Origin: Mallotus nudiflorus
Taxonomy: Eukaryota; Streptophyta; Magnoliopsida; Malpighiales; Euphorbiaceae
Length of the DNA: 64,000 nucleotides
Reading direction: 5' to 3'
Assembly (NCBI GenBank): GCA_947683625.1
Contig: CANTUR010000280.1
Location: 62,001 to 126,000 of the forward strand
In this document: piece after piece, positions 1-10,322 of the stretch
Layout of the letters: each line of letters opens with the position of its first letter
How positions within the stretch are numbered: the stretch's first letter is position 1
Translations under genes and position numbers: made by a program
The notes under the pieces: model-generated
What the model was told of the DNA's origin: nothing
The model's input: only the letters and a program-made list of their open reading frames with translations
The model's database searches: none

Positions 1-960
1 TATTTTGGTTCATTGACCAGTAAAAACGGTAAATTAGAACCATGATCTTCAAAGCAGAAGCATCAACATGATCAAAAAATATAATCAAATCAAGAGCAAT
101 AGGATTTATGTGCTCATTATAATTTGAATCTCATTGTATGGCAGAGCATGTAGGCTAGTCTGTCAAAAGAGTGTCCTCAGCAGACTAATTGGCATTAAAT
201 TCTGCAGGATCATCTTGAGGTGGCTCAACATCAATTGGTAAGTTGAGTTTCAATAAGTGGAAGGCATAGTAACTAAGATTTCCATTACAACTTTATGTTT
301 CCATATTTTCTTTGTTTCCTCCTTTTTTTGGATATGGTTTAGGCTTTGATAACTAGAGTTCTATCTACAATGATTTTCTAGCCAATCTACAATCATGAGG
401 CTCACATTTAATGTTAGAGCAAATATTGCAAAAAAGAGGCAAAATCTCATAGATAACATTAATAAAGAAGCTTTTGCCAATTCGCTCAACTAATAAATTC
501 TTTGGTAATTTGTTTGAAAGATCAATATCAATTAAAATTCTTGCATAGTGACCAAATTCACCGTTAATTATAGCATTGTCACTCTTAAAAGGAACTCTAA
601 TTCCATTGGTAATCAAAGTGAGAATCTGCGGATGCTAGTATTCCCATGGAAGTTTGTAGAAACGAACCCGAAGCTGAGTAGTAGAGGACTTTTGATTAAA
701 ATGATTAAATTCCAAAGTCCAACGTTGAAGTCTAAGGATGCCTAGTTTTAAAACAATCGATACTTAGCCTTAAACCATAGATTTATCATCATTGGAAGTC
801 AATATCACATGATAAAAACCCCAACCCAAATAAATTAATTTCCAATTTAATGAAAGCCCCCAAACAAAAGAAAGTTTTTTATTTAATTCTGCAAGCTTCC
901 ATGGAAATTCCCCTTTCGAAAGAACGATTTGTGCTATAAGAGCATGTTGAAAAATAGATA
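1..960 (-). pseudogene. LINE ORF1 remnant (DUF4283 + CCHC knuckle)
   Basis: Read on the - strand, 960 to 365 encodes a DUF4283-type domain followed by a zf-CCHC_4-like knuckle, the layout of the ORF1 nucleic-acid-binding protein of plant L1-type LINEs. The domain shows LRVRFYKLPWEY, then a stop (TAG) where the family has Trp, then HPQILTLITNGIRVPFKSD and NGEFGHYARILIDIDL. The knuckle reads CNICSNIKCEPHDC, with Cys in place of the usual zinc-binding His. Further stops lie around 770. From 365 down to 1 the frame is lost, but the Pro/Asp-rich low-complexity tail typical of ORF1 can be traced. No reverse transcriptase is in the window; it would lie left of base 1. It is a dead element fragment. 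The family assignment is firm, and the placement in a LINE rather than a domesticated gene is inferred. Confidence 0.75.
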
Positions 961-1519
961 ATTATTTTTCATATGCTTGTTGATTGATTTTGATGCGATG
1001 AATTCACCCTTGTTAACTGTAAAATTGGCTTCAGGAAGGAGTGGAACCCCTTACACTGCTTGAACAATTGCTACGTATGATCGTTTTAGAGGACTTAATT
1101 AGAGCAAACATGGCGGCATGACTTAGATAGTCTATTTTAGAAGTGAAGGCCAAGGTGGCCTGACGGCACCGCCTAGTTGATGGAGGTACTATGAGAGTCT
1201 TCAAGGGCGAACTCTCAGCCTATAGGCTAAGGTTTTTTCTCTTATTATTATTATTATGCAAATTATACATGAGTTCACATACATATCCCAACAGGGGACA
1301 TAAGACCATGTCTAGGACATGATTAGATTCAATGAATTGTAAGACAATATTTAGGATACTACATTTCACCCTTTATGATTTGATGTTAGACGGTGCCTGG
1401 AACATGACTATCTAGATGAATTAATGGAAATTGATGTGATTATATAGCCATGTTATTTATAACTATCTTTGGGATAGCACTTGAGATTCACTATGCCTTT
1501 GAAGCGAATGCGAGTGGTA
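961..1519. other. No gene seen; possible short retroelement debris
   Basis: No coding sequence is supported here. Bases about 1141-1256 hold a GC-richer block ending in a pyrimidine run and (TTA)n, which resembles the 3' end of a short retroelement. I could not find convincing Pol III boxes or target duplications. Confidence 0.3.
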
Positions 1520-2429
1520 AGCAGGGGCAAAGCTAGAAAAAAAATTCTGAAGGAGCAAACTTTACTTCATTTTAGTATACTAAAAATGTTCCATTCAAAA
1601 TAAACTAACAAAATAATATCTCATATACACTAATAATAATTTAAACTAAAAAAATTACCAAAAAAATAACACCAAAGATAATTAAAATTAAAACAGATAA
1701 TTAAAATCATAAGAAAAAAATAACATCAAATTTAGTTTTCTTGAATGGAAACTTTTCATTTGAGAAATGTTTTTATAATTGTCTCTAATCAAAATCACAT
1801 AAAAGATAATAAACTATCATAACACAAGAAAAAATATTATAAATTTAGTTTTTAGCATAATAGCTAATGAGCAAATCAAAGGAAAAAAATATAAATTAAG
1901 ATTTGGCAAACTAAGTATGTATAGTAAAACAAAAAAAAATTAATTAACAACATATATAATTGATGAGTGACTGAATGCTATTATGAATTACTATCCTTGT
2001 CAAATATCTTAGTGCATAGAGTGACTGAATGCTATTATGAATTACTAACCTTTTCAAATATCTTAGTGCATAATAACTATTGAGGAAATTAAAGAAAAAA
2101 TATACCAAGAGAAATAGATAAGATATGAGCAGTTGATTCAGGAGAAAGAAAAGAAAAGCAGAGGCGACATGTGAAGTGTTAGAGGAACCAAGTCAAATAG
2201 TGAAATTTAAAAATACTAAAAACAAAAAAAAGAAAAAGTTTTATTATTTGAACTTTCTAAATAATGGACTATTGGGTTATTATTATAGATGTACTAAGAG
2301 TGTACAAAAAGAAAAAACTTACATATTATATTGTTTTGAGAGTGTGCGTGTATATATATATCCCCGCCCCCCTCCCACGGGCACAGGCGCCAACACGCTC
2401 TCTTCTAAATCCGCCCATGGTGGTAAGCT
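1520..2429. repeat. AT-rich repeat, unit A, with a 55-bp tandem duplication
   Basis: No gene. Bases about 1720-2290 match 3118-3670 and 33941-34390 (shared phrases include the block around 'aaatttagtttttagcataa' and the later 'aatggactattgggttatt'). The window therefore holds three diverged copies of a repeat of about 550 bp. Inside it, a 55-bp unit starting 'gagtgactgaatgct' is tandemly repeated at about 1964 and 2019. The start, near 1524 ('ggggcaaagctag'), resembles the edge of common plant non-autonomous DNA transposons. No matching opposite end was proved. Confidence 0.5.
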
Positions 2430-2890
2430 ATATGTATGCTGACTTGTTAGACCTCTAATGTGCTGAATGGTACTCGTCACATCAATATTCGATGCATTAG
2501 TGAACATGTGCTTAATAATTTGTTGATTATAAAGATTTACCTGAGAGTTTATACTTATTAATTTTAAGTTGAATGAGGAGTTTATATTCTTTTGTATGAA
2601 TGAAAATATTAGCTTATAATTTGATGTCAAAAATCGAATACATACGTAAATATAAGTAAAAAGACTATAATTTAAAAAATAAAAATATTATTTAAATCAT
2701 AATTACACACACATATATATAATGAATTCGCCTCTTTTGCTCATTGATATTACTATCACTATTGCACGTACCGTAAATCGATTCTTGATATTCTATTCAT
2801 TCACTGGGTATATTCATTGGGTATTTTCTTCAGAATATGTTCTCACCTCACTGTTTGCTCTTCCCAGATTGAGTGCTTACCTATATGTGA

Positions 2891-3160
2891 ATGTATATAT
2901 TCAACATGTCGTGCCTGTGGATGGTTATGAGACAAACTATAAGAGAGGATAAGATTGAGATCAAGTACTCTTTAGGGCATCATATAGCCACTGAGTTAGA
3001 TTACAGAGTTGAGGTTGATGAGCCAACTAGTACTTCGTTTCGAGTGCACACCATGAGAGAGCATTATGGGGAGCATGTTTACACTGCGGTCCGATTACTT
3101 TATAAGACTGCATTTGATGTCATCAAATTTAGTTTTCTTCAATTAAAACTTTTATTTTGA
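2891..3160 (+). other. 89-codon ORF of unknown nature, kept open in both duplicates
   Basis: An 89-codon ORF starting MYIFNMSCLW has a same-length counterpart at 33714-33983. The two differ at about ten residues, nearly all amino-acid changes, which argues against purifying selection. Its end overlaps repeat unit A. I recognise no domain. It is probably chance coding in repeat DNA and is listed because both copies stay open. Confidence 0.12.
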
Positions 3161-3324
3161 GAAATTTATCCACAATTTCGTCTATAATCAAAATCTAATT
3201 AAAATGAATTAACTATCACAACACGAAAAAAAAAAACATTATAAATTTAGTTTTTAGCATAATAACTAATGAGCAAATTAAAGGAAACAATATACATTAA
3301 GATTGGGCAAACCATGTATGTTTT

Positions 3325-3327
<3 letters not shown>

Positions 3328-3384
<57 letters not shown>
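3328..3384. repeat. (TA)n microsatellite
   Basis: Uninterrupted TA dinucleotides inside repeat unit B. The duplicate near 34066-34106 is shorter and preceded by imperfect repeats. Confidence 0.95.
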
Positions 3385-3387
<3 letters not shown>

Positions 3388-5279
3388 GATTAATGATTGA
3401 GTACTATACTTTATCAAAATGTTTAGTGCATAATAACTAATAAGCAAAGGAAAGAAAAAAAAATATACAAAAAGAAAGATGTAAGGTGTAGGTGGCTAAT
3501 CCGAGAGAAAGAAGAGAAAAGGAGAGGTGAGATATACAATGTTGGAGAAATCAAACCAAAAAGTTAAATTTTAAAATAGTGACAAGAAAAAATAAGAAAA
3601 AGTTATATTATTTAGGCTTTCTAAAAGAATTATAATAATGGACTATTGGGTTATTGTTATGAATGGGAAAATGTCCAATTTGCACACCAAGTTTGTACCT
3701 TAATCCCATATTGGCACTTGGTTTTTTTTTTTTTCACCAATTGGAACTCTACATTTAAAAAGTAGAACATATTGGAACTTTACTTATTACAATCAAATCG
3801 TATAGTTTTTTAGTACAATTAAGTCCTATAAACTAATAAAAAACTAATTTTAACAGATACTAAAGGTATATAAGTGCCCCTATTGCAAACCCCACCCCCC
3901 GGGAAAAAAAAAAAATCCGCCCATGTTCATGTGTCTCTAGTGCTAGCAAAGTAGTGACATAGTTACTAAAATCCTCTGCCTTAGTCTTTACGGCCATGCA
4001 TTAATTGATCGATTGAAACAGCAAATACAATTAATAGTTCCACAAAGAGAATAAACTCAAATTATTCTAATTCAGGTTAATTATTAATACACTACTTAGA
4101 TTTTGATTATAGATGGACAGAGGAGAGGGTTCGTTCACTTTCGTGCAAATGCTATGTATCATTAAGGCTAGATGGTATTGGAAAAATTACATTTTTATAT
4201 GATTTTTGATAAATTTTATTTTAAAATTTTGTAAAAGTATCCTAAATTGTATAATTTTGAGGTAATTTGACGTCTATATCTCTTACCAATAGTATCTAGC
4301 TTTTTTTTCCCCTTAAAAGTATATATTTACTTCCTTAGAAATTAAATATCTTCATTTTGTTTTTTGCATATGATTTTTCATTACTTTGCTTTTGTTATTT
4401 TTTCAATTTTTTGTTTTCTTTTTTTTTTTTATTATATGTGATAAGTATTTTAACAAAGCTATTTTGTAGAGTAAGATTTTGTGTTACAACCGGATTTATG
4501 TTTTATATTGTAATGTGTCGTATGTTATTGCAAATTTTATGAAAAGTTGTACTAACAATTAAAATGTTTATTAAAATTTCAACTTTCCATATACCACGAA
4601 AACTTGTACTAAACAAAATCATTAAAAATTAACATGAAAGCTTATCAAGCAAAACTATACTGTGCCATTTCATGCACTTAAAATTGTATTAAATTAGTGG
4701 GCATCTATGCTTGTGGTCTCTTAATCACCTACTAATGCTAAACATGGAAGCTTATCAAGCAAAACTATATTTATTATTATTATTTTTAAGTTGGTCAAGA
4801 AAATAAAATTGTTGGTATTGCTTTATTGAGTTGATAGAATTGAGTAGTTATTTGAGAAGCTCTAATGGACTACTATATATCTTGCTAACATTTCGTTGTC
4901 TGCTTTTTATACCAGTCTTCACTTGGTTTGTCTAGCAAATGTAATGAAATTTAATCAGAGTGAAAATAATTTAATATCTAATTTTCAAAAATATTTTATT
5001 AAAATGTAATTTTCATGTGTGAAATATATTGAAGTTAGTATGTGTATTGCGTGGTTCGTGCAAATTTGATACAAGAAAGTGAGAAACCAAGCAAATTACT
5101 ATATAATCAACCATATATGTACATGATGCGTATGATTCAAGCCTTTACGATCTTAACAAAGAAAAATACGCAACAATAAGCTTTTCTATCAATTTATGGC
5201 CGTGGAGACTAAGGCAAGAGGTTTTAATATCTACTTCCTGATTTCCACAAATAGAGCATTGTGAGTTTGCTATAGGAAG

Positions 5280-5732
5280 TAGGGCTGAGCATCGGGGCGG
5301 GTCGGACGGATTTGGGTTTGAATTTTTTTCAAAAGTTGAAACTGAAGTGAATGGAAGCTTTTTGTTCGGATATCCGTTGGTTTTCGGATAACCAATTATA
5401 TATTAAATATAATAAATGAAACAAAAAAACGAAAAGATTGATGTAGTCAAATGGCTAAAGCACGCGCCCTTTCTCCATATAACTCCTTGTTCGAACCAAT
5501 GACAATCTCGAGCTATTGACCTTTGAAAGTAAGTTTATCGCCTTCGCCACTTTACTAAATCAATTATATTACTATCTTTAAAGGTATATATATAATACAA
5601 TAAAATTTGATTTTTCGATCAGGGCGGATTCCACCCGAAATTTATAAAAAATCCAAAATCAAAATCAAATTGATGTGGGTTGGCTCAATTATGGGTCGGT
5701 TCATCGGTCCGAGTCGGTTTTGCACAGCCCTA
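5280..5732. mobile_element. hAT-type MITE with 8-bp target duplication
   Basis: The element begins TAGGGCTGAGCA and ends TGCACAGCCCTA, an imperfect terminal inverted repeat of the hAT type. It is flanked on both sides by ATAGGAAG (5272-5279 and 5733-5740), the 8-bp target duplication expected for hAT. The duplicated flank of the other RLP copy (around 36397-36453, in inverted orientation) carries this target once without the element and serves as an empty site. At 453 bp with no transposase ORF it is non-autonomous. Confidence 0.88.
5444..5497 (+). other. tRNA-like Pol III A and B boxes inside the MITE
   Basis: TAGTCAAATGG at 5444-5454 fits the Pol III A-box consensus TRGYNNARNNG at every position. 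TGTTCGAACC at 5488-5497 fits a B box except for the first base. The spacing is tRNA-like. No clover-leaf acceptor stem was evident, so this is more likely a tRNA-derived SINE head or tRNA relic than a functional tRNA gene. Confidence 0.35.
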
Positions 5733-6714
5733 ATAGGAAGGGTTAGAAAAAGTCTATTGATTGCAACTTTCTCCAAATATGTGGGGTATGGTTCTTTAAT
5801 CGCCCTGAAATGAAAGGAACGGTCATGCAGTTCTTAGCTATTAATGATTTAAATCCTAGCAAATCTTAGCTATTTCTTTTAAAGCTCGTGAAAGTAATTC
5901 GAGTAGAGTTTGAATATTATAAAATATATATTTTTTATATTTAAAAATTTTATTTAATTATTTAAATTGAGTGTATAAATTATTTAATTGAGTCGAATTC
6001 AAATTTAAAAAAAAAAACTAGATTGAGTTTGAATTTCAAGTTTGAAAGTCGAGTTGAGCTAAAATTTGACAATGTGTCAACTTAACTTGATTCGATTACA
6101 ATCCTATTTAAAAAATTGAATAAAATTTGCAATAATTCATAATGTTATAATTTTTTGTACCAATACCCTTGAGGTAGGTATGATATTAAATCTTGACAAG
6201 AAAAATTTCCAATACATTATTTATACATCTCCCAAAATTATTAGTAACAAAATTTTCATCATTAACATACTACTCGAAAAACTTCAATTAACGAAGTGAG
6301 AACAGAATGAAAAAAGAAGTATCAAGTTAATTTAGAAAGACATTTTAAGAGGTAAAATTAGCAGACAAGACAGACATATAGTATTAATATATTCCACTAG
6401 TCACGAAGTATCAACATCCTTTCGCTTAGCAGAAAAATGAAATCGGATTATTCTAATTAATTGATTGTAATTCATAAGAACTCGGAGATTATCATTAATC
6501 TCAACTATTTCTTTTTTATATTTATAATAATCAAAAGCACTTTATCCATATGAAATAAGCATAATCAGTACAAGTTTTTTTGTCAGGAGAGAATTTTATT
6601 AATTATAATTTAGAAAAAAAAAACTGATCAAATATAAAATGCGCGCACTCCAAATTTAGATCAAAATTAATTATTCGTTAATTACAAAGTCTACTCTAGT
6701 GTCGACTTGAGATC

Positions 6715-6721
6715 TATAAAT
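6715..6721 (+). promoter_or_regulatory. TATA box of the intact RLP gene
   Basis: TATAAAT lies 106 bp upstream of the start codon and would put transcription start near 6745-6750, giving a 5' UTR of about 80 nt. The block holding it (about 53 bp) is missing from the duplicate upstream of 37542. Confidence 0.6.
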
Positions 6722-6826
6722 GCCTACAGATTGCTACAGATTTTCTCATCTCACATCTCCAAAAAAAATTCCAATTATAACTCTCAAAAAAAAGTTTCAG
6801 CAATTTCGTTTTCTTGAGTTTTAGCC

Positions 6827-9800
6827 ATGGGGTCTTTCATTTGGCTCTTTCAATTTCTCTCCTTTGCGTTGTTTCTGTTGCACTTTCAAGCAATTTCTTC
6901 TTCACTTGTCTCTTCAAATTCCTCCTCTGCAACACCATTTCTCTGCCATCATGATGAGAGCCTTGCCTTAACCCTTTTCAAAAATTCATTCTCCATTGTT
7001 AAGGATGCTTCTGAATACAAGGATGCTTATCCGAAAACAGAGAGCTGGAAAGAAGGTACAGACTGCTGCTTGAGGTGGGATGGGGTAATTTGTGACAGGG
7101 AAACAGGTTATGTAGTAGGCCTTAAACTTTCTAGCAGTATGCTTTCTGGTAACTTCCTTTCCAATAGCTCTCTTTTCTTCCTTTCTCATCTTCAAACTCT
7201 TGATCTCTCCGATAATGATTTCAATAGTTCTCATATATCATCTCAATTTGGCCAGTTTTCAAATCTGACACATCTTAATCTGAGTTGCTCGAGCTTTTCT
7301 GGCAAAGTTCCATCACAAATCTATCTTTTATCCAATCTGGTTTCACTTGATCTCTCTCGGAATTATGGTCTATCACTCCAAACCACAGTGTTTGGCAAAC
7401 TTGTTCATAACCTTACCAAGTTAACAGAACTCAAATTGAGTGAAACCAACATGTCTTCTGTTGCACCTGATTCCTTCATGAGTCTGCCTTCTTCTTTGTC
7501 ATATCTCGGGCTAAGTGACTGTGGATTGAGGCAAAAATTCTTAGAATATACTGGTTTACCCATTAATTTGGCTTCTCTTGATCTCTCTTGGAATGATGAT
7601 CTGTTGCTAGAAACCACTTCTTTTTCTAAGCTTGTTGGAAATCTAACCATGTTGACAGAATTGGATGTGAGCTCCGTAGACATGTCTTTGGTTGCACCTA
7701 ATTCCTTCATGAGTCTGCCATCTTCTTTGTCATATCTTGGGCTAAGCTACTGTAGTTTGAGACAAAATTTCTTAAAATATATTGGTTTACCCATTAATTT
7801 GGCTTCTCTTGATCTCAGAGGGAATTATAATCTATCACTAGAAACTACTTCTTTTTCTGAGCTTGTTGGAAATCTAACCATATTGAGAGAATTGGATTTG
7901 AGCTCCGTAGACATGTCTTTGGTTGCACCTCATTCCTTGCTGAATCTTTCTTCTTGTTTGTCATCACTTAGGCTTTGGAATTGTGGATTGCGTGGAGAAC
8001 TCCCAGGTGCCATACTTCAATTGCCAAACCTCCAATATCTGGATTTTGGGGGCAATGACAACATCACTTCCATTTCACCACCAATGTCCAATAGTAGTTT
8101 CCTTCGTTACTTAGATATTTCTTACACTCAATTTCCAATTTATTCACTGCAAGATTTTTTTATTGACTTTGACTCCTTAGAAGTTCTGCATCTTGCTTGT
8201 TGCAATTTTGAAGGGTCAAATCTCGCACTACTTGGTAACCTAACACAACTCAGAGAGTTGATTCTCACATTTAACAATTTCAATGGTGCTGAGATTCCGT
8301 CCTCCTTTGGAAACCTTGTGAAGCTGCCTTCATTGGACCTCTCATCTTGCAATTTCAGTGGTCAGATACCACCCTCTTTAGGCAACCTTTCTCACCTCTC
8401 TACATTAGATATCAGTGACAACAATCTCATAGGTCAGATCCCCTCCTCTTTAGGGAACCTTTCTCACCTCTCTACATTAGATATCAGTCACAACAATCTC
8501 ATAGGTCAGATCCCCTCCTCTTTAGGCAACCTTTCTCACCTCTCTACATTAGATATCAGTCACAACCATCTCATAGGTCAGATCCCCTCCTCTTTAGGCA
8601 ACCTTAAGCAGCTCACTACAATATATATTGAGTACAGCAACCTCGGTGGTTCAATTCCCAATTCTTTTGCAAACCTTAGTCAACTTGTTGACTTAGATGT
8701 ATCAAACAATCAATTGATGGGCTCCATCCCTGTTCAATTAAGTGAATTAGTAACTCTGAAATATATTGATTTATCCAATAACTTCCTAAATGGAACAATA
8801 CCATTCTTTTTTATTACTCTACCTGAATTAGCTACTTTGGACCTTCATAATAACCAGCTCAATGGTTGGATAAGTCGATTTCAGCCCAATTCATCATTGA
8901 ACTATATTGATTTAAGCAATAATAAGTTACATGGCACAATTCCAAGTTCCTTTTCTAAACTTGTTGATTTAAATGTTCTTATTCTATCATCAAATAATAA
9001 ATTGATGGGAGAGATTCCTTCTTCAATTTGTAATCTAAAGTCCCTTCAAATTCTCGACTTGTCCAATAATAGTTTTAGTGGTTCCATGCCAAAATGTTTG
9101 GGGAAGTTCAGCAAGGATCTTGAGGTGTTGCATCTAGGCATGAATTATTTCAATGGGACTATCCCTTCGTCATTTTCAAAAGGCAATTCTTTGAGGTACA
9201 TTAATTTCAATGGCAATCAATTGCAAGGAAAAATACCATCATCAATCATCAATTGCAAAAATTTGGAATTGCTTGACCTAGGCAACAACAAGATACTTGA
9301 TACATTCCCCCATTTCTTGGGAGCTCTTCAAGAGTTGCAAGTACTTGTGTTGCGATCCAATAAACTCCACGGCATGCTTAAGAAATTCACTCGCAAATCT
9401 TCATTCCCTAAGTTGCGCATTTTTGACATCTCCGGTAATAGCTTGAGCGGACCACTTCCAAGGGACTATTTTGATCAATTTGAGGCAATGATGAGCTCTG
9501 ATCATGACATGGAATACATGAGTTATGACCAGTTCACTTATGACTATTCCGTGACTGTGACATTGAAAGGAATTGTGATTGAGTTGGTAAAAATTCAAAA
9601 ACTTCTCATAGCCATTGATTTTTCATGTAATAAATTCAACGGGAAGATTCCAGAATTAATTGGTAAGCTTAAATTGCTAAAGCAGCTCAACATGTCCCAT
9701 AATCAGCTCACTGGCAATATACAACCATCATTGGGGAATTTGACCAATTTGGAATCACTGGACTTGTCTTCAAATCTTCTTACAGGAATGGTTCCTATTG

Positions 9801-10189
9801 AATTGGAAAATTTAACATTTCTTGAAATGTTTGATGTCTCCCATAACCAACTTGAAGGGCCTATACCTCTTGGTAAGCAATTCAATACATTCGATAACAA
9901 CTCATATGAAGGAAACCCAGAATTATGTGGATTTCCTTTACAAAAGCAATGTAACAATGGTGAAAGTGAACGAAGAATTCCATTGGGAGAAGATGCTTCA
10001 AAATCTGATGAAAATGGATTTGGATGGAAAGTTGTTTTAGTTGGGTATATGAGTGGAGTATTATTTGGTCTTGCATTAGGATTCATTGTGTTCAGAAAAA
10101 GAAAACATTCATGGTTTGTGACGATAATTGAAGTTGAAGGGTATCATTGGCGAAAAAAGTTTGACAAGATCAAGAACACCCATAAATAG
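6827..10189 (+). CDS. Cf-9-type leucine-rich-repeat receptor-like protein
   Basis: An intact, intronless 1120-aa receptor-like protein of the plasma membrane. Such proteins sense extracellular ligands in immunity or development and signal through partner kinases such as SOBIR1/BAK1 because they lack a kinase; that partner role is family knowledge. Visible domains are a signal peptide (about 1-26), an LRRNT with the paired cysteines in GTDCCLRWDGVICD (about 75-90), and extracellular LRRs of the LxxLxLSxNxxxGxIP type. An island domain (about 880-930) interrupts the LRRs. Four more LRRs follow, then an LRRCT (NPELCGFPLQKQC), an acidic juxtamembrane stretch, a membrane helix (about 1067-1089) with a GxxxG-like GYMSGVLFG motif, and a basic 31-residue tail. 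The ATG is supported by the signal peptide and the upstream TATA box. Two internal duplications (231-bp and 72-bp units) shape the LRR region. It is the only intact copy of the cluster; ligand and pathogen are unknown. Confidence 0.93.
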   Translation: MGSFIWLFQFLSFALFLLHFQAISSSLVSSNSSSATPFLCHHDESLALTLFKNSFSIVKDASEYKDAYPKTESWKEGTDCCLRWDGVICDRETGYVVGLKLSSSMLSGNFLSNSSLFFLSHLQTLDLSDNDFNSSHISSQFGQFSNLTHLNLSCSSFSGKVPSQIYLLSNLVSLDLSRNYGLSLQTTVFGKLVHNLTKLTELKLSETNMSSVAPDSFMSLPSSLSYLGLSDCGLRQKFLEYTGLPINLASLDLSWNDDLLLETTSFSKLVGNLTMLTELDVSSVDMSLVAPNSFMSLPSSLSYLGLSYCSLRQNFLKYIGLPINLASLDLRGNYNLSLETTSFSELVGNLTILRELDLSSVDMSLVAPHSLLNLSSCLSSLRLWNCGLRGELPGAILQLPNLQYLDFGGNDNITSISPPMSNSSFLRYLDISYTQFPIYSLQDFFIDFDSLEVLHLACCNFEGSNLALLGNLTQLRELILTFNNFNGAEIPSSFGNLVKLPSLDLSSCNFSGQIPPSLGNLSHLSTLDISDNNLIGQIPSSLGNLSHLSTLDISHNNLIGQIPSSLGNLSHLSTLDISHNHLIGQIPSSLGNLKQLTTIYIEYSNLGGSIPNSFANLSQLVDLDVSNNQLMGSIPVQLSELVTLKYIDLSNNFLNGTIPFFFITLPELATLDLHNNQLNGWISRFQPNSSLNYIDLSNNKLHGTIPSSFSKLVDLNVLILSSNNKLMGEIPSSICNLKSLQILDLSNNSFSGSMPKCLGKFSKDLEVLHLGMNYFNGTIPSSFSKGNSLRYINFNGNQLQGKIPSSIINCKNLELLDLGNNKILDTFPHFLGALQELQVLVLRSNKLHGMLKKFTRKSSFPKLRIFDISGNSLSGPLPRDYFDQFEAMMSSDHDMEYMSYDQFTYDYSVTVTLKGIVIELVKIQKLLIAIDFSCNKFNGKIPELIGKLKLLKQLNMSHNQLTGNIQPSLGNLTNLESLDLSSNLLTGMVPIELENLTFLEMFDVSHNQLEGPIPLGKQFNTFDNNSYEGNPELCGFPLQKQCNNGESERRIPLGEDASKSDENGFGWKVVLVGYMSGVLFGLALGFIVFRKRKHSWFVTIIEVEGYHWRKKFDKIKNTHK
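7400..7955 (+). repeat. 231-bp (77-aa) tandem modules in the N-terminal LRRs
   Basis: The block beginning CTTGTTSRWAAYCT at 7400 recurs at 7631 and 7862, exactly 231 bp apart. Each unit encodes a 77-aa module running from 'LVGNLT' through 'FMSLPSSLSYLGLS' to 'GLPINLASLDL'. The third is partial, diverging after about 7940. The pseudogene at 37542 has one module fewer, so these units have been gained or lost in frame between duplicates. Confidence 0.85.
8360..8647 (+). repeat. 72-bp (24-aa) LRR tandem array
   Basis: Units start at 8360, 8432, 8504 and 8576, each encoding one 24-aa LRR of the form GQIPSSLGNLSHLSTLDIS. The central units are nearly identical at the DNA level, a sign of recent unequal exchange or gene conversion. 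The paralogue at 38846-39418 has eight such units. Confidence 0.92.
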
Positions 10190-10223
10190 AAGAGAAACTA
10201 GTGGGCGTACTTGGCGTTTTGAG

Positions 10224-10322
10224 GTAATCTTTCATCTACATCTCCATCTGCAAATATTATTTTGCATTATTTGATTCTATTATAAGATAAATAATTATAG
10301 ATTGTTAATGAAATTGTTGCAG
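10224..10322 (+). other. Probable intron in the 3' UTR of the intact RLP gene
   Basis: Downstream of the stop codon, GAG|GTAATC at 10224 and TTGCAG| at 10322 frame a 99-bp AT-rich intron. The donor context recurs after the stops of the RLP remnants at 14611 and 50256 ('gaggtaat' and similar). No transcript evidence was available. Confidence 0.5.

Larger units (their letters stand above)
2430..6826 (+). repeat. Segmental duplication, copy 1: 5' flank of the intact RLP gene
   Basis: This stretch aligns co-linearly with 33235-37541, and both run straight into an RLP start codon, so the duplication covers the gene and over 4 kb upstream. Shared anchors include 2437 with 33239, 3956 with 35049, 4090 with 35210, and 6130 with 36790. 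Differences include the MITE at 5280-5732 (copy 1 only), a small inverted block near 5741-5790, replacement of the stretch near 3660 by extra sequence in copy 2, and the TATA block, present only here. No gene can be supported within it. Confidence 0.85.

Noticed and set aside
1141..1256. Possible SINE ending in (TTA)n
   Set aside because: The B-box-like 'agggcgaactctc' is a poor match and no flanking direct repeat was found.
6986..10086. Several open frames on the - strand and in other + frames across the intact RLP
   Set aside because: They overlap a strong 1120-codon gene, have no protein-like domains and are products of the LRR codon pattern.
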